DNA of 64,000 nucleotides from Hyphomicrobiales bacterium (GTDB taxonomy: Bacteria > Pseudomonadota > Alphaproteobacteria > Rhizobiales > Rhizobiaceae). Both the position numbers and the translations under genes were made by a program. The notes beneath the pieces were generated by a model that was not told where the DNA came from, made no database searches, and saw only the letters and a list, made by a program, of their open reading frames with translations. Position 1 is the stretch's first letter. Each line of letters begins with the position of its first letter. The stretch is taken from assembly GCA_900472295.1 (NCBI GenBank), contig UCIA01000002.1:620001-684000 (forward strand), written 5' to 3'. Shown here one piece after another: positions 34,638 to 44,422 of this stretch.

Positions 34638-35837
34638 TCACTCAGACAGCGTCTTCAAGAATGCCACCAGCGCCGCGCGTTCGCGGTCCGACAGTTGCAG
34701 CGGGTGCACCTCGGAAGTCCCTTCAACGGCCGCCTCGGCCTTCGCGTAATGCGCCACGACTTCCTCCAGCGAGGAGAACTGTCCGGCATGCATATAGGGC
34801 GGCCGCGTCGCCGCGCCGCGCAGCGACGGCGTCTTGTAGGCGCGCATCAGTTCAGGCGCGGCCTTGACCATGAAGCGCAGTTCGCCGCAGGCGCTAGCGT
34901 CGCCATCGCGAAAGGCGCCGAAACAGTTGAACGGATCGGCCTGGACTTGAGCCACCGCATCGAAGCGGCCGCGGTCCAGCGGCAAATCCTTTACCGGCGG
35001 CACGCCGGTGTTGTGGAAGCCGTTGTCGGTGAAGCGCGGGCCGTTGTGGCAGGTGACGCAATTGCCCTTGCCGATGAACAGTTTCAGCCCGAGCTTCTCC
35101 TCCGGCGAAAACGCCGCGTCGCCTATCGGCTTGGCGCCTGACGCCAGGTTTATGGCAAAACGGTCGAAGCGAGTCTGCGCCGGTTCGATCGACCGTTCGA
35201 AGGCAGCGATAGCCTTGCCGATATTGGCAAAGACACGGTTGACGCCCCCAGCCTGGGTTGGGGTCATTGCCTTCCAGGCCGCCTGCTCGGCCTCGTTGCC
35301 TAGTGGGCTGGCATTGGCCGGCACGGTGGAAAGGTCGGGCAACGGCCCGAAGATGCGTTCATAGCGTTCGCCAAAGCGCTTCTGGATGTAGTGCGCGAAG
35401 GCCGCCCTGTTTCCTGCGTGCTCCAGCGGGTTTTCCAACGGCGCCAGCGCCTGCGCCCACAGGCTGTCGCGCCTTCCATCCCAGAAGTACCATGGATCGC
35501 GCGCCACGCCGGCCAGCGGCATCGTGCGCCGGTTGGTGCGGCCGACGCCGACGGCCTGCGGCAGGTCATCCTGGAACTGCCGGTCGATCTTGTGGCAGGT
35601 CGAGCACGACACGTTGCCGTCACGGCTCATGCCCTGGTCGAAGAACAGAGTGGACCCCAACGCCGCGGCGGCCGGCACGTCGGCAAAACGGTTGGTGGTG
35701 TCGGGCTTGAGCGCCGGCAAGGTGTTCAGCGCCAGCGAGGCGATGGTCGTCTTCTCGGCATCGGAAAAATCCGGCTTGCCGCAGCCGGCAGCGAGCAAGA
35801 TCCCCGCCAGTGCTAGAAAGCGCAGCAGGCGGCTCAT
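34638..35837 (-). CDS. Di-haem cytochrome c peroxidase/MauG family lipoprotein
   Basis: A 399-residue periplasmic protein. The lipobox LLAAGC (Cys19) indicates a lipid anchor. Two c-type haem motifs, CSTCH (about 81) and CVTCH (about 256), define the bacterial di-haem peroxidase fold. DPWYFWDGRRDSLWAQ and PPYMHAGQFSSLEEV are family segments. Such enzymes reduce hydrogen peroxide with electrons from small cytochromes, or, in MauG-like members, modify partner proteins. It is 7 bases downstream of a membrane-anchored partner gene, so the two may act together. Confidence 0.88.
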   Translation of the reverse strand: MSRLLRFLALAGILLAAGCGKPDFSDAEKTTIASLALNTLPALKPDTTNRFADVPAAAALGSTLFFDQGMSRDGNVSCSTCHKIDRQFQDDLPQAVGVGRTNRRTMPLAGVARDPWYFWDGRRDSLWAQALAPLENPLEHAGNRAAFAHYIQKRFGERYERIFGPLPDLSTVPANASPLGNEAEQAAWKAMTPTQAGGVNRVFANIGKAIAAFERSIEPAQTRFDRFAINLASGAKPIGDAAFSPEEKLGLKLFIGKGNCVTCHNGPRFTDNGFHNTGVPPVKDLPLDRGRFDAVAQVQADPFNCFGAFRDGDASACGELRFMVKAAPELMRAYKTPSLRGAATRPPYMHAGQFSSLEEVVAHYAKAEAAVEGTSEVHPLQLSDRERAALVAFLKTLSE

Positions 35838-35844
35838 CGGCAGC

Positions 35845-36288
35845 TCACAGCACCACGTTGAAGACGACGCTGTCGGAACCGGCCGCGGCCGAAATGGCGA
35901 AGCGCAATTGCCACACGCCGCTCATGGTGAACTTCAGCCCCTCGATGCGGTAGCGCCCCTCGCCCAGATAATCTGTCGCCTGCGGACTGGTCGGCAGGCC
36001 GTGATTGTGCTGCGGCATGCCGCCCGAGACCGAGATCGCAGCACCTTCCACCGGGGCGCCGGCAACCGTCTTCAGCGTGAGCAGCCAGGAGTGCAGCTCG
36101 CCTTGCCGCACCGTGCCCCGTTCCGGCTGGATGCCGGCAACAAACAGACCGTTCGCCGTTTTCTTCGAGCGCGCAATATCCGGACCCGGCGCCGAGTGCG
36201 GCGCGGTCAGATAGACGATCGCCAGTACACCGGCCAGCAAGGCGGCCAGACCAAGGCCCGCAAGAAGATAACGCCATAGTGATGCCAA
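35845..36288 (-). CDS. Membrane-anchored periplasmic protein (FixH/YtkA-like)
   Basis: A 147-residue protein with one N-terminal membrane segment (about 5-28) and a periplasmic beta-rich domain. PVEGAAISVSGGMPQHNHGLPT followed by YRIEGLKFTMSGVWQLRF resembles the YtkA/FixH-like immunoglobulin-type domain, and the Met-His-rich loop could bind copper. The start is taken as TTG 36288 because AGAGGA lies 7 bases upstream. It is probably co-transcribed with the di-haem peroxidase. Function is unknown. Confidence 0.7.
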   Translation of the reverse strand: MASLWRYLLAGLGLAALLAGVLAIVYLTAPHSAPGPDIARSKKTANGLFVAGIQPERGTVRQGELHSWLLTLKTVAGAPVEGAAISVSGGMPQHNHGLPTSPQATDYLGEGRYRIEGLKFTMSGVWQLRFAISAAAGSDSVVFNVVL

Positions 36289-36444
36289 ACCGGTTCCTCT
36301 TCATCCGCTAACGTTTGAACGGGCAATTCGCGTCCCGCCGCTTCTGTGGGAAAACGCTTCTGGCGCAAAAAACCGCCGCCGCCAAGCATGGCGTTGCCGG
36401 CCGCAAAAAGCTACAGGACCGAAACCAACCCCCGAGGGACACTC

Positions 36445-37365
36445 ATGACAGCAAACGGCGTCGCTTCGATCGGTGAATGCATGCTCGAACTGTCCGGCCA
36501 GGCCGGGCCGAGCTGGCGCATGGGCTTTGCCGGCGACACCTTCAATACGCTATGGGCGCTGCATGCGTTGAGCGGCGAAAGGCCAGCGACTTACGTTTCG
36601 GCCTTCGGCGACGATCCGTTTTCGCAGAACCAGATTTCCTTCTTTGCCGAAAACGGCATCGGCATCGGCGCCAGCCCGGTCATTCCAGGCGCGCGGCCCG
36701 GCCTCTATGCCATCACCCTGACCGGCGCCGAACGCGCATTCACCTATTGGCGCAGCGACGCGGCCGCCAGGCGGCTTGCGTCCGATCCAGCCGCCTTGGC
36801 AAAAAGCCTTGAAAACCAGTCGCTTGTGTATTTTTCCGGAATCACTTTGGCAATTCTGGACGCCGCCGCGCGCAAGACGTTGCTGGCAGCGGTGGCCAAG
36901 GCGCGCGCTGCCGGTTCTCGCGTTGCCTTCGATCCCAATTACCGGCCGCGCCTGTGGCAGAGCCGCGAGGAGGCTCAGACCGCGATCCTCGACGCGCTTG
37001 CGGTCACCGACATCGCGCTGCCGACCTTTCCCGACGAGGAGCTGCTTTTCGGCGACACGAACCCGCAAGCAACCGCCGAGCGGATGGGGAAACTGGTCGG
37101 CGAAGTCGTCGTCAAGAATGGAGAGGAACCGGCACTGATCGCCTCTGGCGGAAATCTGCAGCCGGTTCCGGCCCAGCATGTCGCCACCCCCGTCGACACC
37201 ACCGGCGCCGGCGATTCCTTCAATGGCGGCTATCTCGCCGCCCGGCTTGCCGGCCACGCGCCGGCGGACGCCGTGCAACGCGCGCACCGTGTCGCCGCAG
37301 CCGTCGTGCAGGTGCGCGGCGCGCTGGCGCCGTTTGAAGTGCTGAGGACCGCGTTCGAAAGCTGA
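36445..37365 (+). CDS. kdgK: PfkB-family sugar kinase (2-keto-3-deoxygluconate kinase-like)
   Basis: A 306-residue ribokinase-fold kinase. The N-terminal SIGECMLELS and GFAGDTFNTLWAL segments resemble KDG kinases, and the PfkB signature DTTGAGDSFNGGYLAARLAG near the C-terminus holds the catalytic Asp. It would phosphorylate 2-keto-3-deoxygluconate to KDPG in hexuronate breakdown. The start ATG 36445 follows GAGGGA. It is convergent with galM (7 bases between). The sugar assignment is by family similarity only. Confidence 0.82.
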   Translation: MTANGVASIGECMLELSGQAGPSWRMGFAGDTFNTLWALHALSGERPATYVSAFGDDPFSQNQISFFAENGIGIGASPVIPGARPGLYAITLTGAERAFTYWRSDAAARRLASDPAALAKSLENQSLVYFSGITLAILDAAARKTLLAAVAKARAAGSRVAFDPNYRPRLWQSREEAQTAILDALAVTDIALPTFPDEELLFGDTNPQATAERMGKLVGEVVVKNGEEPALIASGGNLQPVPAQHVATPVDTTGAGDSFNGGYLAARLAGHAPADAVQRAHRVAAAVVQVRGALAPFEVLRTAFES

Positions 37366-37372
37366 GGAGATC

Positions 37373-38392
37373 TCAAGGCAAGCGGAAGCGGTATTCCGTC
37401 ACCTGATGATAGATCTGGCCCGGCCAAAGCGTGGCCTGCGGGAAATAGGGCCGGTTCGGCGCATCGGGCCAGGTCTGTGCTTCCAGGCAAAAGCCGGAAA
37501 ACGCCTTGTAGCGCCGCCCGTCCAGGCCGCCCGGGGTCGGAACGACATACTGGCCGGTGTAGAGCTGCAGGCCGGGCTCGGTGGTCCAGACTTCCATCTC
37601 GACGCCTGAAGTGGCGCCTTGCGCCCACGCCACCTGGTGAAGCGGTCCTCGGGCTGACGCCAGGCAGAAATTGACGTCGTAGGGCAACTGCTCGCCTTCA
37701 GTCTCCATGCGCAGCGGCCGCGCCTGGCGAAAGTCGAAAGGCGTCCCGTCGACCGGCTTGACCACGCCGGTCGGGATCATCTCGCCGTCGACCGGTGTGT
37801 AGGCGCCGGCATTCAGCATCAGCCGATGGTCGAGGATGTCACCGGTGCCGCCATCGTCGAGGTTGAAATAGGAGTGCTGCGCCAGATTGCACAGCGTCGG
37901 CTCCTCGCAGGTGGCGGTCAGCTCCATCGAGAGCGTGCCCGGGATTTTCAGCCGGTAGGTGCAAGTGACGTCGAGCGCGCCGGGAAAGCCCATTGTGCCG
38001 TCGGGATCGTGCAAGGTCAGGGTGACGAAATCGCGGCCATGCAGCGAGACCGTCCACGGCCGGTGGGAAAAGCCTTCCGAGCCGCCATGCAGCGTGTGCT
38101 TGCCGAGGAAATTGCGCTCGGTCTGGTAGCGCTGGCCGGCAATGGTGAAGCGGCCGTCGCGGATACGGTTGGCATAGCGTCCGGCCACTGCGCCGAAGAA
38201 GGCCCGGTCGGTCTCGTAGGATTCGAAGCGGTCATAGCCCAGCACCAGCGGCGCATCGTGGCCGGCCAGCCGCAGGTCCTGGATGATCGCGCCGAGGCCG
38301 ATAATGTTGGCGCTGAGGCCACCCCCGCGAATGACGAAGCGGCGGACGGGTTCGCCCGCCTGTGTCGTGCCGAAGACCTCGCCGTCCTTCAT
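37373..38392 (-). CDS. galM: Aldose 1-epimerase (mutarotase)
   Basis: A 339-residue galactose-mutarotase-fold enzyme that interconverts alpha and beta anomers of aldoses. Landmarks are GRYANRIRDGRF, the catalytic His in LAQHSYFNLDDGG (near 178) and the catalytic Glu in FSGFCLEAQTWPDAPN (near 305). It is tail-to-tail with the sugar kinase. The sugar kinase, galM and gabD form a loose sugar and acid catabolism neighbourhood. Confidence 0.9.
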   Translation of the reverse strand: MKDGEVFGTTQAGEPVRRFVIRGGGLSANIIGLGAIIQDLRLAGHDAPLVLGYDRFESYETDRAFFGAVAGRYANRIRDGRFTIAGQRYQTERNFLGKHTLHGGSEGFSHRPWTVSLHGRDFVTLTLHDPDGTMGFPGALDVTCTYRLKIPGTLSMELTATCEEPTLCNLAQHSYFNLDDGGTGDILDHRLMLNAGAYTPVDGEMIPTGVVKPVDGTPFDFRQARPLRMETEGEQLPYDVNFCLASARGPLHQVAWAQGATSGVEMEVWTTEPGLQLYTGQYVVPTPGGLDGRRYKAFSGFCLEAQTWPDAPNRPYFPQATLWPGQIYHQVTEYRFRLP

Positions 38393-38491
38393 CGCTAATG
38401 CCCAAACGTTGGTTCGTTGATGTACGGACTTAGGCCGGCCGAATATCGTCTGGCAAGGGCAGGCACGTGGCCTGCCCTGTCTTCAATGTTT

Positions 38492-39949
38492 TTAGAGGCC
38501 GAGGCCGCCGATGCAGACATATTTGGTGTCGAGGTAATCCTCGATGCCCTGATGTCCGCCTTCCTTGCCGAGGCCCGATTCCTTGACGCCGCCGAACGGC
38601 GCTTCCGGCGTGGTGATCAGGCCTTCATTGACGCCGACCATGCCGTATTTCAGCCCTTCCATGACACGGAAGGCGCGGCCGAGATCGCCGGTGTAGAAGT
38701 ACGCCGCAAGGCCGAACTCGGTGTCGTTGGCGAGCGCAATGGCTTCTTCCTCGGTCTCGAATTTGAACACCGGGGCGATCGGGCCAAAGATCTCTTCCTT
38801 CATGAAGCGCATGTCGGGCTTGGCATTGGCGATAACGGTCGGCTGGAAGAACGAGCCACCAAGTTCGTGGCGCTTGCCGCCGGCAACGACCTTGCCGCCC
38901 TTCGACGTGGCGTCGGCGATGAATTCCTCGACCTTCTCGACCGCCTTCACGTCGATCAGCGGTCCCTGCTGCACGCCCTCTTCCAGGCCCGAGCCGACCT
39001 TCAGGCCATTGCTGGCGACGACCAGCTTCTCGACAAACTTGTCGTAGATGCCGGCCTGAACCAGGAAGCGGTTGGTGCAGACGCAGGTCTGGCCGGAATT
39101 GCGGTACTTCGCCGTGATGGCGCCGGCAACGGCGCGATCGAGATCGGCGTCGTCGAAGACCAGGAACGGCGCATTGCCGCCCAGTTCCATCGACACTTTC
39201 TTGACGGTGACGGACGACTTCTGGATCAGCAGCTTACCGACCTCGGTCGAGCCGGTGAAGGTGATCTTCGAGATCAGCGGGTTGGCGCAGATCTCGTCGC
39301 CGATTTCGGCAGCCGACCCGGTCAGGATGTTGACGACGCCCTTGGGGAAACCGACTTCTTCGGCGAGCGCGCCCCAGGCAAGGCCGGAATATGGCGTCTG
39401 CGAGGCCGGCTTGACCACGGCGGTGCAGCCGGCGGCGAGCGCGGGGCCGAGCTTGCGGGCAAGCATCGAGGACGGGAAGTTCCACGGCGTGATGGCAGCG
39501 ATGACGCCGACCGGCTCCTTCGTCACCAGGATGCGGCGATCGCCCCACGGCGACGGCACGACATCGCCATAGGTGCGGCGGCCTTCCTCGGCGAACCACA
39601 GGATGTAGGACGCGGCCGAGCCGATCTCGCCTTTGGATTCGGCGAGCGACTTGCCCTGCTCGATGGTGAGCAGCTCGGCCAGCACATCCTGGTTGTCCAT
39701 CATCGCGTCATGCAGCTTGCGCAGCAGCTTCGAGCGCTCCAGCGCGGTCGTCTTGCGCCAGGTCTTGAAAGCCTCCGCTGCGGCTTCGATGGCACGGCGT
39801 GTCTCCGCCTTGCCCGATTTCGGCACGGTGCCGATCTTGAGGCCGGTGGCCGGGTTGTTGACGTCGACCGTCTGGCCGCTATCGGCCTGCACCCATTCGC
39901 CATTGATGAGATTGGCCTGGCGCATGAAATGGCTGGTTTTCTGAAGCAT
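38492..39949 (-). CDS. gabD: NAD(P)-dependent succinate-semialdehyde dehydrogenase
   Basis: A 485-residue aldehyde dehydrogenase of the GabD branch. It has the cofactor segment ITPWNFPSSMLARKLGPALA, the catalytic Glu in VSMELGGNAPFLVFDDADLD and the nucleophile in NSGQTCVCTNRFLVQ, a double-Cys (TCVC) arrangement typical of GabD. It oxidises succinate semialdehyde to succinate in GABA breakdown. The start ATG 39949 follows GGAGG. No GABA transaminase gene is nearby. Confidence 0.9.
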   Translation of the reverse strand: MLQKTSHFMRQANLINGEWVQADSGQTVDVNNPATGLKIGTVPKSGKAETRRAIEAAAEAFKTWRKTTALERSKLLRKLHDAMMDNQDVLAELLTIEQGKSLAESKGEIGSAASYILWFAEEGRRTYGDVVPSPWGDRRILVTKEPVGVIAAITPWNFPSSMLARKLGPALAAGCTAVVKPASQTPYSGLAWGALAEEVGFPKGVVNILTGSAAEIGDEICANPLISKITFTGSTEVGKLLIQKSSVTVKKVSMELGGNAPFLVFDDADLDRAVAGAITAKYRNSGQTCVCTNRFLVQAGIYDKFVEKLVVASNGLKVGSGLEEGVQQGPLIDVKAVEKVEEFIADATSKGGKVVAGGKRHELGGSFFQPTVIANAKPDMRFMKEEIFGPIAPVFKFETEEEAIALANDTEFGLAAYFYTGDLGRAFRVMEGLKYGMVGVNEGLITTPEAPFGGVKESGLGKEGGHQGIEDYLDTKYVCIGGLGL

Positions 39950-40151
39950 GGTCTAGCCTCCGTTCGGCGCACTGACGGGCCGGTTTCTGGATCTCTTCGA
40001 TGAGCGTGCGCAAACGGCGGCGGAGCCGGCACGCTGAAGCCACTGCTCTTAACCTAGGGCAAGCCCCGCAAGCAATCGCAAGATGGCATATAGGGGTTGG
40101 GCCAGCGCAAGACGAGCCGCACACAGGAAATTCCCGTGTGGAGGCGAGGCC

Positions 40152-41102
40152 CTACCCGAAGACCTGAACCACCACCGTAAGCCAGAAGGCGGTTGTGATG
40201 ACTGCGCAGGCCGTGGCGATCGTCATCTGGTTCGACGCCAGCGCCTGGCCGGTGTTGAACTGCACAGCGATCAGGTAGGAATTGACGCCGGACGGCAGCG
40301 CCGCCACCACGACCGCCACCTTGGCCGTCAAGGGCGGCAAGCCAAGCAACCAGACCAGGCCGAGCACCAGCGCCGGCATCAGGAACAGTTTCAGCGCCGA
40401 CAGCGCCAGCGCCGGTCGGATGTTGCCGGAAATGCCGAAACGGCGCAGGCTGAGCCCCATGGCGAACAGCGCTACCGGACCGGCAGTGTCGGCCAGCGCA
40501 TCGACCAGCCGCTCGCCGAGTCCCGGCAAAGGCGCCCCGGTGAGGCGCCATGCCAGCCCGGCCAGGATGCCGATGATCAGAGGGTTGGTAAGCAGTCTTC
40601 TCAGAAAGCTCTGGATGATGCGCAGCGGGTGTACGGGCTCGCTGCCACCGCGGCCAAATATTTCGAACATGATGATCGAAGCCATCATCATCGTCGGCAG
40701 ATGCACGGAAACAAGAAGCGACAGCACTTCGAATCCGCTGGGCCCGAATACGCCGAGAACGAAGGGAATGCCCAGCAACACCACATTCGAGAAGGATGAC
40801 GACACGCCACCGACGATGCCGGTGCGTGCGTCCCGCCCGAAGATCCGCGTCGTGACCAGATGACCGGCGGCCCAGGTCATTGCAACTGCCGCGAAGTATG
40901 CGCCCCACAGCGACCAGGGCGCCACGCCGTGGAAATCGGAATTCACCATTGTCCGGAACAGCAGCAGCGGCATCGCCACGTTGATGGCGAATTCGGCGAT
41001 ACCCTCGCCGCTCGCCGGCTTCAAATAGCCGGTGAGCCCGGCGAGATAGCCGAGCGCGACAAGGCTGAAGACGAAAAGAACGGTTTCCGTGAGCGGCGAC
41101 AT
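40152..41102 (-). CDS. AEC family transporter (auxin efflux carrier-like permease)
   Basis: A 316-residue inner-membrane protein with about ten hydrophobic segments and the AEC features AFAINVAMP-like (EFAINVAMPLLLF) and GVNSYLIAVQFN in the C-terminal half. Bacterial AEC members include malonate and malate permeases, and several are efflux carriers. It is divergent from the caspase-like gene; the 143-base spacer shows no clear signal. The substrate is unknown. The 202-base stretch after it (39950-40151) shows nothing recognisable. Confidence 0.85.
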   Translation of the reverse strand: MSPLTETVLFVFSLVALGYLAGLTGYLKPASGEGIAEFAINVAMPLLLFRTMVNSDFHGVAPWSLWGAYFAAVAMTWAAGHLVTTRIFGRDARTGIVGGVSSSFSNVVLLGIPFVLGVFGPSGFEVLSLLVSVHLPTMMMASIIMFEIFGRGGSEPVHPLRIIQSFLRRLLTNPLIIGILAGLAWRLTGAPLPGLGERLVDALADTAGPVALFAMGLSLRRFGISGNIRPALALSALKLFLMPALVLGLVWLLGLPPLTAKVAVVVAALPSGVNSYLIAVQFNTGQALASNQMTIATACAVITTAFWLTVVVQVFG

Positions 41103-41245
41103 TTCTCAGGGATAGGCGAGCCCTGATTGCAGTGCAATCGCCCTGCCCTTCGAAAGCAGACTTGCCGAATTTGACCACGGCCTGAATTTGATCATGGTCA
41201 GGTGGCAGCGCTATAGAGGCTTGGGATCATCAGGACACGGGGCGA

Positions 41246-44200
41246 ATGGGTTTTGTCGAGACGCCGAAACGGCATCTTTTAAGACAGGCGCGATGGACGG
41301 TTTTCGTCACCGCCCTGCTCTGCCTTGCCGCAACGGCGCTTGCAGCGGCCGAAACCAAAAGCCTCAAAGGCGTGGCGCTGATCATCGGCCAGTCGAAATA
41401 CGAGCACATCGCAGCCCTCGCCAATCCGGCCAACGACGCCCGCGACATGGCCAAGATGCTGACAGACCTCGGCTTTGACGCCCGCAACGTCACCGACCGC
41501 GATGCCGCCAGGCTGAAGCGCGACCTCGAGCGGTTCACTGAAGACGCCGATGGCGCCGATGTCGCCTTCATCTATTATTCCGGCCACGGCATCGAGGCCG
41601 GCGGCGAGAACTATCTGGTGCCGGTCGATGCCGATGTTTCCTCGCTGAAGAATGCCGGTGAGGCGCTGGTGCCGATTTCGGCCGTCATGGACGAATTGAA
41701 GAAGATCGTGCCGGTGACCATCGTGCTGCTCGACGCCTGCCGCACCAACCCGTTTCCGGCCGACGCGGTCGTGCGCCGGGCGCCGACGGCTTCAGCCGAG
41801 CCTATCGGTGCCGGCGGGCTCGAACCGGTGCGTGGCGCCAAGGCGCTCGGCAATGCTACCGCAGACGATGCGAGCCTCGGCACCGTGGTCGGCTTTGCCG
41901 CCGAGCCGGGCCGTCCGGCGCTCGATGGCGCCGCCGGCGAAAACAGCCCTTATGCGGCGGCCCTTCTGCGTCACCTCACGGCGATGAAGGGCACCGAATT
42001 CGGCTCGGTCATGCGCATGGTGACCGAGGAGGTCTATCTCGACACCAAGGCGAAGCAACGCCCCTGGGTCAATGAAAGCCTGCGCCGCCTGCTCTATTTC
42101 GGCGTCGCGCCAGCGGAGCCGACCGGCGACGACGGGCTGATCACCGGCGAGCGGCGGCAATTGCTGCTGACCATTTCCGACCTGCCGGACCCGAAGCGGG
42201 CGCAGGTGGAACTGGCCTCGCTGCAGGACGGCGTGCCGCTCGACGCCCTCTACGGCGTGCTCAAGGCGCTCGGCACCGAAAAGATCCCGGAAGACCCGAA
42301 CGATCTGCAAAAGGTGCTGGACGGCCAGGCCGAGCGTTTGAAGAAGATGATGGCCGAGCGCGCAGCACTTCGCACCGACGATCCGGAGATCAGTCGCCTG
42401 GTCGCGTCCGCTGACAAGGCCATCAACCAGGGCGCCATGGTGACGGCGCGCAAATTCCTCGACGACGCGGTCGGCCGGGTCGAACAAAACAGCGGTGCGG
42501 TCGACGAGGCCGAGGATTTGGTCAGGCAGAAGCGCATCGCCGACGCCGCCATCTATGCCAAACGCGCCGATGCTTCGGCACTGGTCTTCGACTACAAATC
42601 CGCCGCCAGCGATTACGCCAAGGCGTTCTCGCTGATCGAGAAATGGGATGAAAAGCTGCGCTGGAACTACAAGAACCAGGAGGCAGAGGCACTTGGCTCC
42701 CATGGCGACGAGACTGGCGATCTCGATGCACTGCAGCGCTCGCTCAAGGCTTATGACGTGATCCTCGGCTACATCCCAGATGGCGAACACAATCGCGACT
42801 GGGCGATCACCCGCAACAACAAGGCGGCGGTGCTATGGACCATCGGAGAGCGCGAGACCGACACCGCTCATCTGGAGGAAGCAGCCCAGATTTTTCGCGA
42901 ATCGCTTGCCGTGTTCGAGCGCGAGAAGGACGATACCAACTGGGCCGCCGCGCAAGGCAATCTCGGCAGCGTGCTGTTGAAGATCGGCGAACGCGAGAGC
43001 GACCCGAAGCGTCTGAACGAAGCGGTGGCGGCGATGCGCGCCACGCTGCAGAAGCGGCCGCGCGACAAGCTGCCATTGGACTGGGCCTCGGCGCAGATGA
43101 ATCTCGGCCTGGCGCTCTACGCCCTGTCGGAGCGCGAACCGAACGGCCAGCGTCTTGCTGAAGCCGAGGCGGCCTACCGGCTGGCGCTCGAGGAATACAC
43201 GCGCGAAAAGACGCCCGTGCAATGGGCAACGGTCCAGAACAATCTCGGCAACACGCTTGTCACTCAAGGTATCCAGTTGAATGACAAGGCCAGGATCGAC
43301 GCGGCCGCTGCTGCCTTCCGCGCTGCACTTGAGGTGCGAACCCGCGAAACCTTCCCGATTTCCTGGGCGACCACCAGGCTCAATCTCGGCAATGCGCTGA
43401 GCGGTGTCGCCCGATTCGACATGGGCACCGGCGCGCTCGAAGAGGCGGCCGCCGCCTATGATGACGCGCTGACGGTGTTTACCCGCCGGCGCTTTCCCTT
43501 GGACTGGGCTTCGGCGCAGAACAATCTCGGCTCGATCTACCAGACGCTGGGCCAGCGCACCCGCGATACGGCGAGGCTCGAGCAGTCGGCAGCCGCGTTC
43601 CAGGCGGCACGGCAGGTCTATGTCAGGCGCAAATTCCCGCTCGATTGGGCAAACAGCTATTACAATCTGGGCAACACGCTGATGTTACTCGGCGCGCTCT
43701 CCAGTAAACCGGACTACTACGACAAGGCAGTCGGGGCCTTCCGCGACGCGCTGCGCGAGCACAAGCGCGAAACGGTGCCACGGCAATGGGCGCTGAGCCA
43801 GGCCGGCCTCGGTTCGGCGCTGAATTGGCAGGCCTTGAACAGTGGCGACACCGCGACGCTCGCCGAATCGGTCGCCGCCCGCAAGGCCGCGCTCGAAGTG
43901 CTGACCGTCGAGACGGCGCCGGTCGATTGGGCAAATACGCAGAGCGGCCTTGGGGTCAGCCTGATCAACCTCGGCAATCTAGAACGCACCGGCAAATATC
44001 TCGATGACGCCGAGGCAGCCTTCACGGCGACGCTGAAAGTGTTCACCCGCGAAAGCCTGCCCCTGCAATGGGCCGGCCAGCAGAACAATCTTGGTGACGT
44101 CTACTGGAACCGCGGCAGCTATGGCGGCGGCAAGGCCGCCTATCAAAAGGCGATCGTGTTCTTCGAGAATGCCAAGCAGGGCTATACCGAAGGCGGTTTT

Positions 44201-44266
44201 ACGATGCCCATTGCCCTCACCGACAAGAAGATCGATCTGGTGAAGGAGCAGATGGCGAAAAAGTGA
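41246..44266 (+). CDS. Exported caspase-like (peptidase C14) protein with ten 47-residue TPR-type repeats
   Basis: A 1006-residue protein. A hydrophobic export signal (about 17-35, ALAAAETK) is followed by a caspase-fold p20-like domain (about 40-290). The catalytic His114 is in IYYSGHGIEAGGENYLVPVD and Cys165 in IVLLDACRTNPF. A helical linker precedes a C-terminal array (about 518-985) of about ten units of 47 residues with pattern [DQ]WA-x2-Q-x-NLG-x2-L...L-x2-A-x2-A/Y-x4-AL, each ending near TREx-P. These are TPR-like protein-binding repeats. With the signal it would act in the periplasm, unlike most bacterial metacaspases. The processing target and role are unknown. Confidence 0.85.
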   Translation: MGFVETPKRHLLRQARWTVFVTALLCLAATALAAAETKSLKGVALIIGQSKYEHIAALANPANDARDMAKMLTDLGFDARNVTDRDAARLKRDLERFTEDADGADVAFIYYSGHGIEAGGENYLVPVDADVSSLKNAGEALVPISAVMDELKKIVPVTIVLLDACRTNPFPADAVVRRAPTASAEPIGAGGLEPVRGAKALGNATADDASLGTVVGFAAEPGRPALDGAAGENSPYAAALLRHLTAMKGTEFGSVMRMVTEEVYLDTKAKQRPWVNESLRRLLYFGVAPAEPTGDDGLITGERRQLLLTISDLPDPKRAQVELASLQDGVPLDALYGVLKALGTEKIPEDPNDLQKVLDGQAERLKKMMAERAALRTDDPEISRLVASADKAINQGAMVTARKFLDDAVGRVEQNSGAVDEAEDLVRQKRIADAAIYAKRADASALVFDYKSAASDYAKAFSLIEKWDEKLRWNYKNQEAEALGSHGDETGDLDALQRSLKAYDVILGYIPDGEHNRDWAITRNNKAAVLWTIGERETDTAHLEEAAQIFRESLAVFEREKDDTNWAAAQGNLGSVLLKIGERESDPKRLNEAVAAMRATLQKRPRDKLPLDWASAQMNLGLALYALSEREPNGQRLAEAEAAYRLALEEYTREKTPVQWATVQNNLGNTLVTQGIQLNDKARIDAAAAAFRAALEVRTRETFPISWATTRLNLGNALSGVARFDMGTGALEEAAAAYDDALTVFTRRRFPLDWASAQNNLGSIYQTLGQRTRDTARLEQSAAAFQAARQVYVRRKFPLDWANSYYNLGNTLMLLGALSSKPDYYDKAVGAFRDALREHKRETVPRQWALSQAGLGSALNWQALNSGDTATLAESVAARKAALEVLTVETAPVDWANTQSGLGVSLINLGNLERTGKYLDDAEAAFTATLKVFTRESLPLQWAGQQNNLGDVYWNRGSYGGGKAAYQKAIVFFENAKQGYTEGGFTMPIALTDKKIDLVKEQMAKK

Positions 44267-44285
44267 GGCCGCAGGCTTATTTTAT

Positions 44286-44329
44286 GCATGTCGTTCCCTC
44301 AAAACCGGGTTCACTTTTGAGCGACATGC
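44286..44329. repeat. Dispersed palindrome (GCATGTCG...CGACATGC type)
   Basis: GCATGTCG (44286-44293) and CGACATGC (44322-44329) are exact outer arms, and CTCAAAA (44299-44304) faces TTTTGAG inside. It follows the caspase-like gene stop by 20 bases and could act as a terminator or an exported-RNA hairpin. It resembles the AAAACCGG/TTTTG repeats common between rhizobial genes, and is distinct from the GAGCATGATC family seen twice in this window. Confidence 0.7.
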
Positions 44330-44422
44330 TTGGGCATCCGCCTTTCACTTGTCTTTGTGCCGGCTTTCCGATCCCTATATCAGGATGATCGGAGCCGACA
44401 TCTCGCTCCCGGAAAGGTTTCG

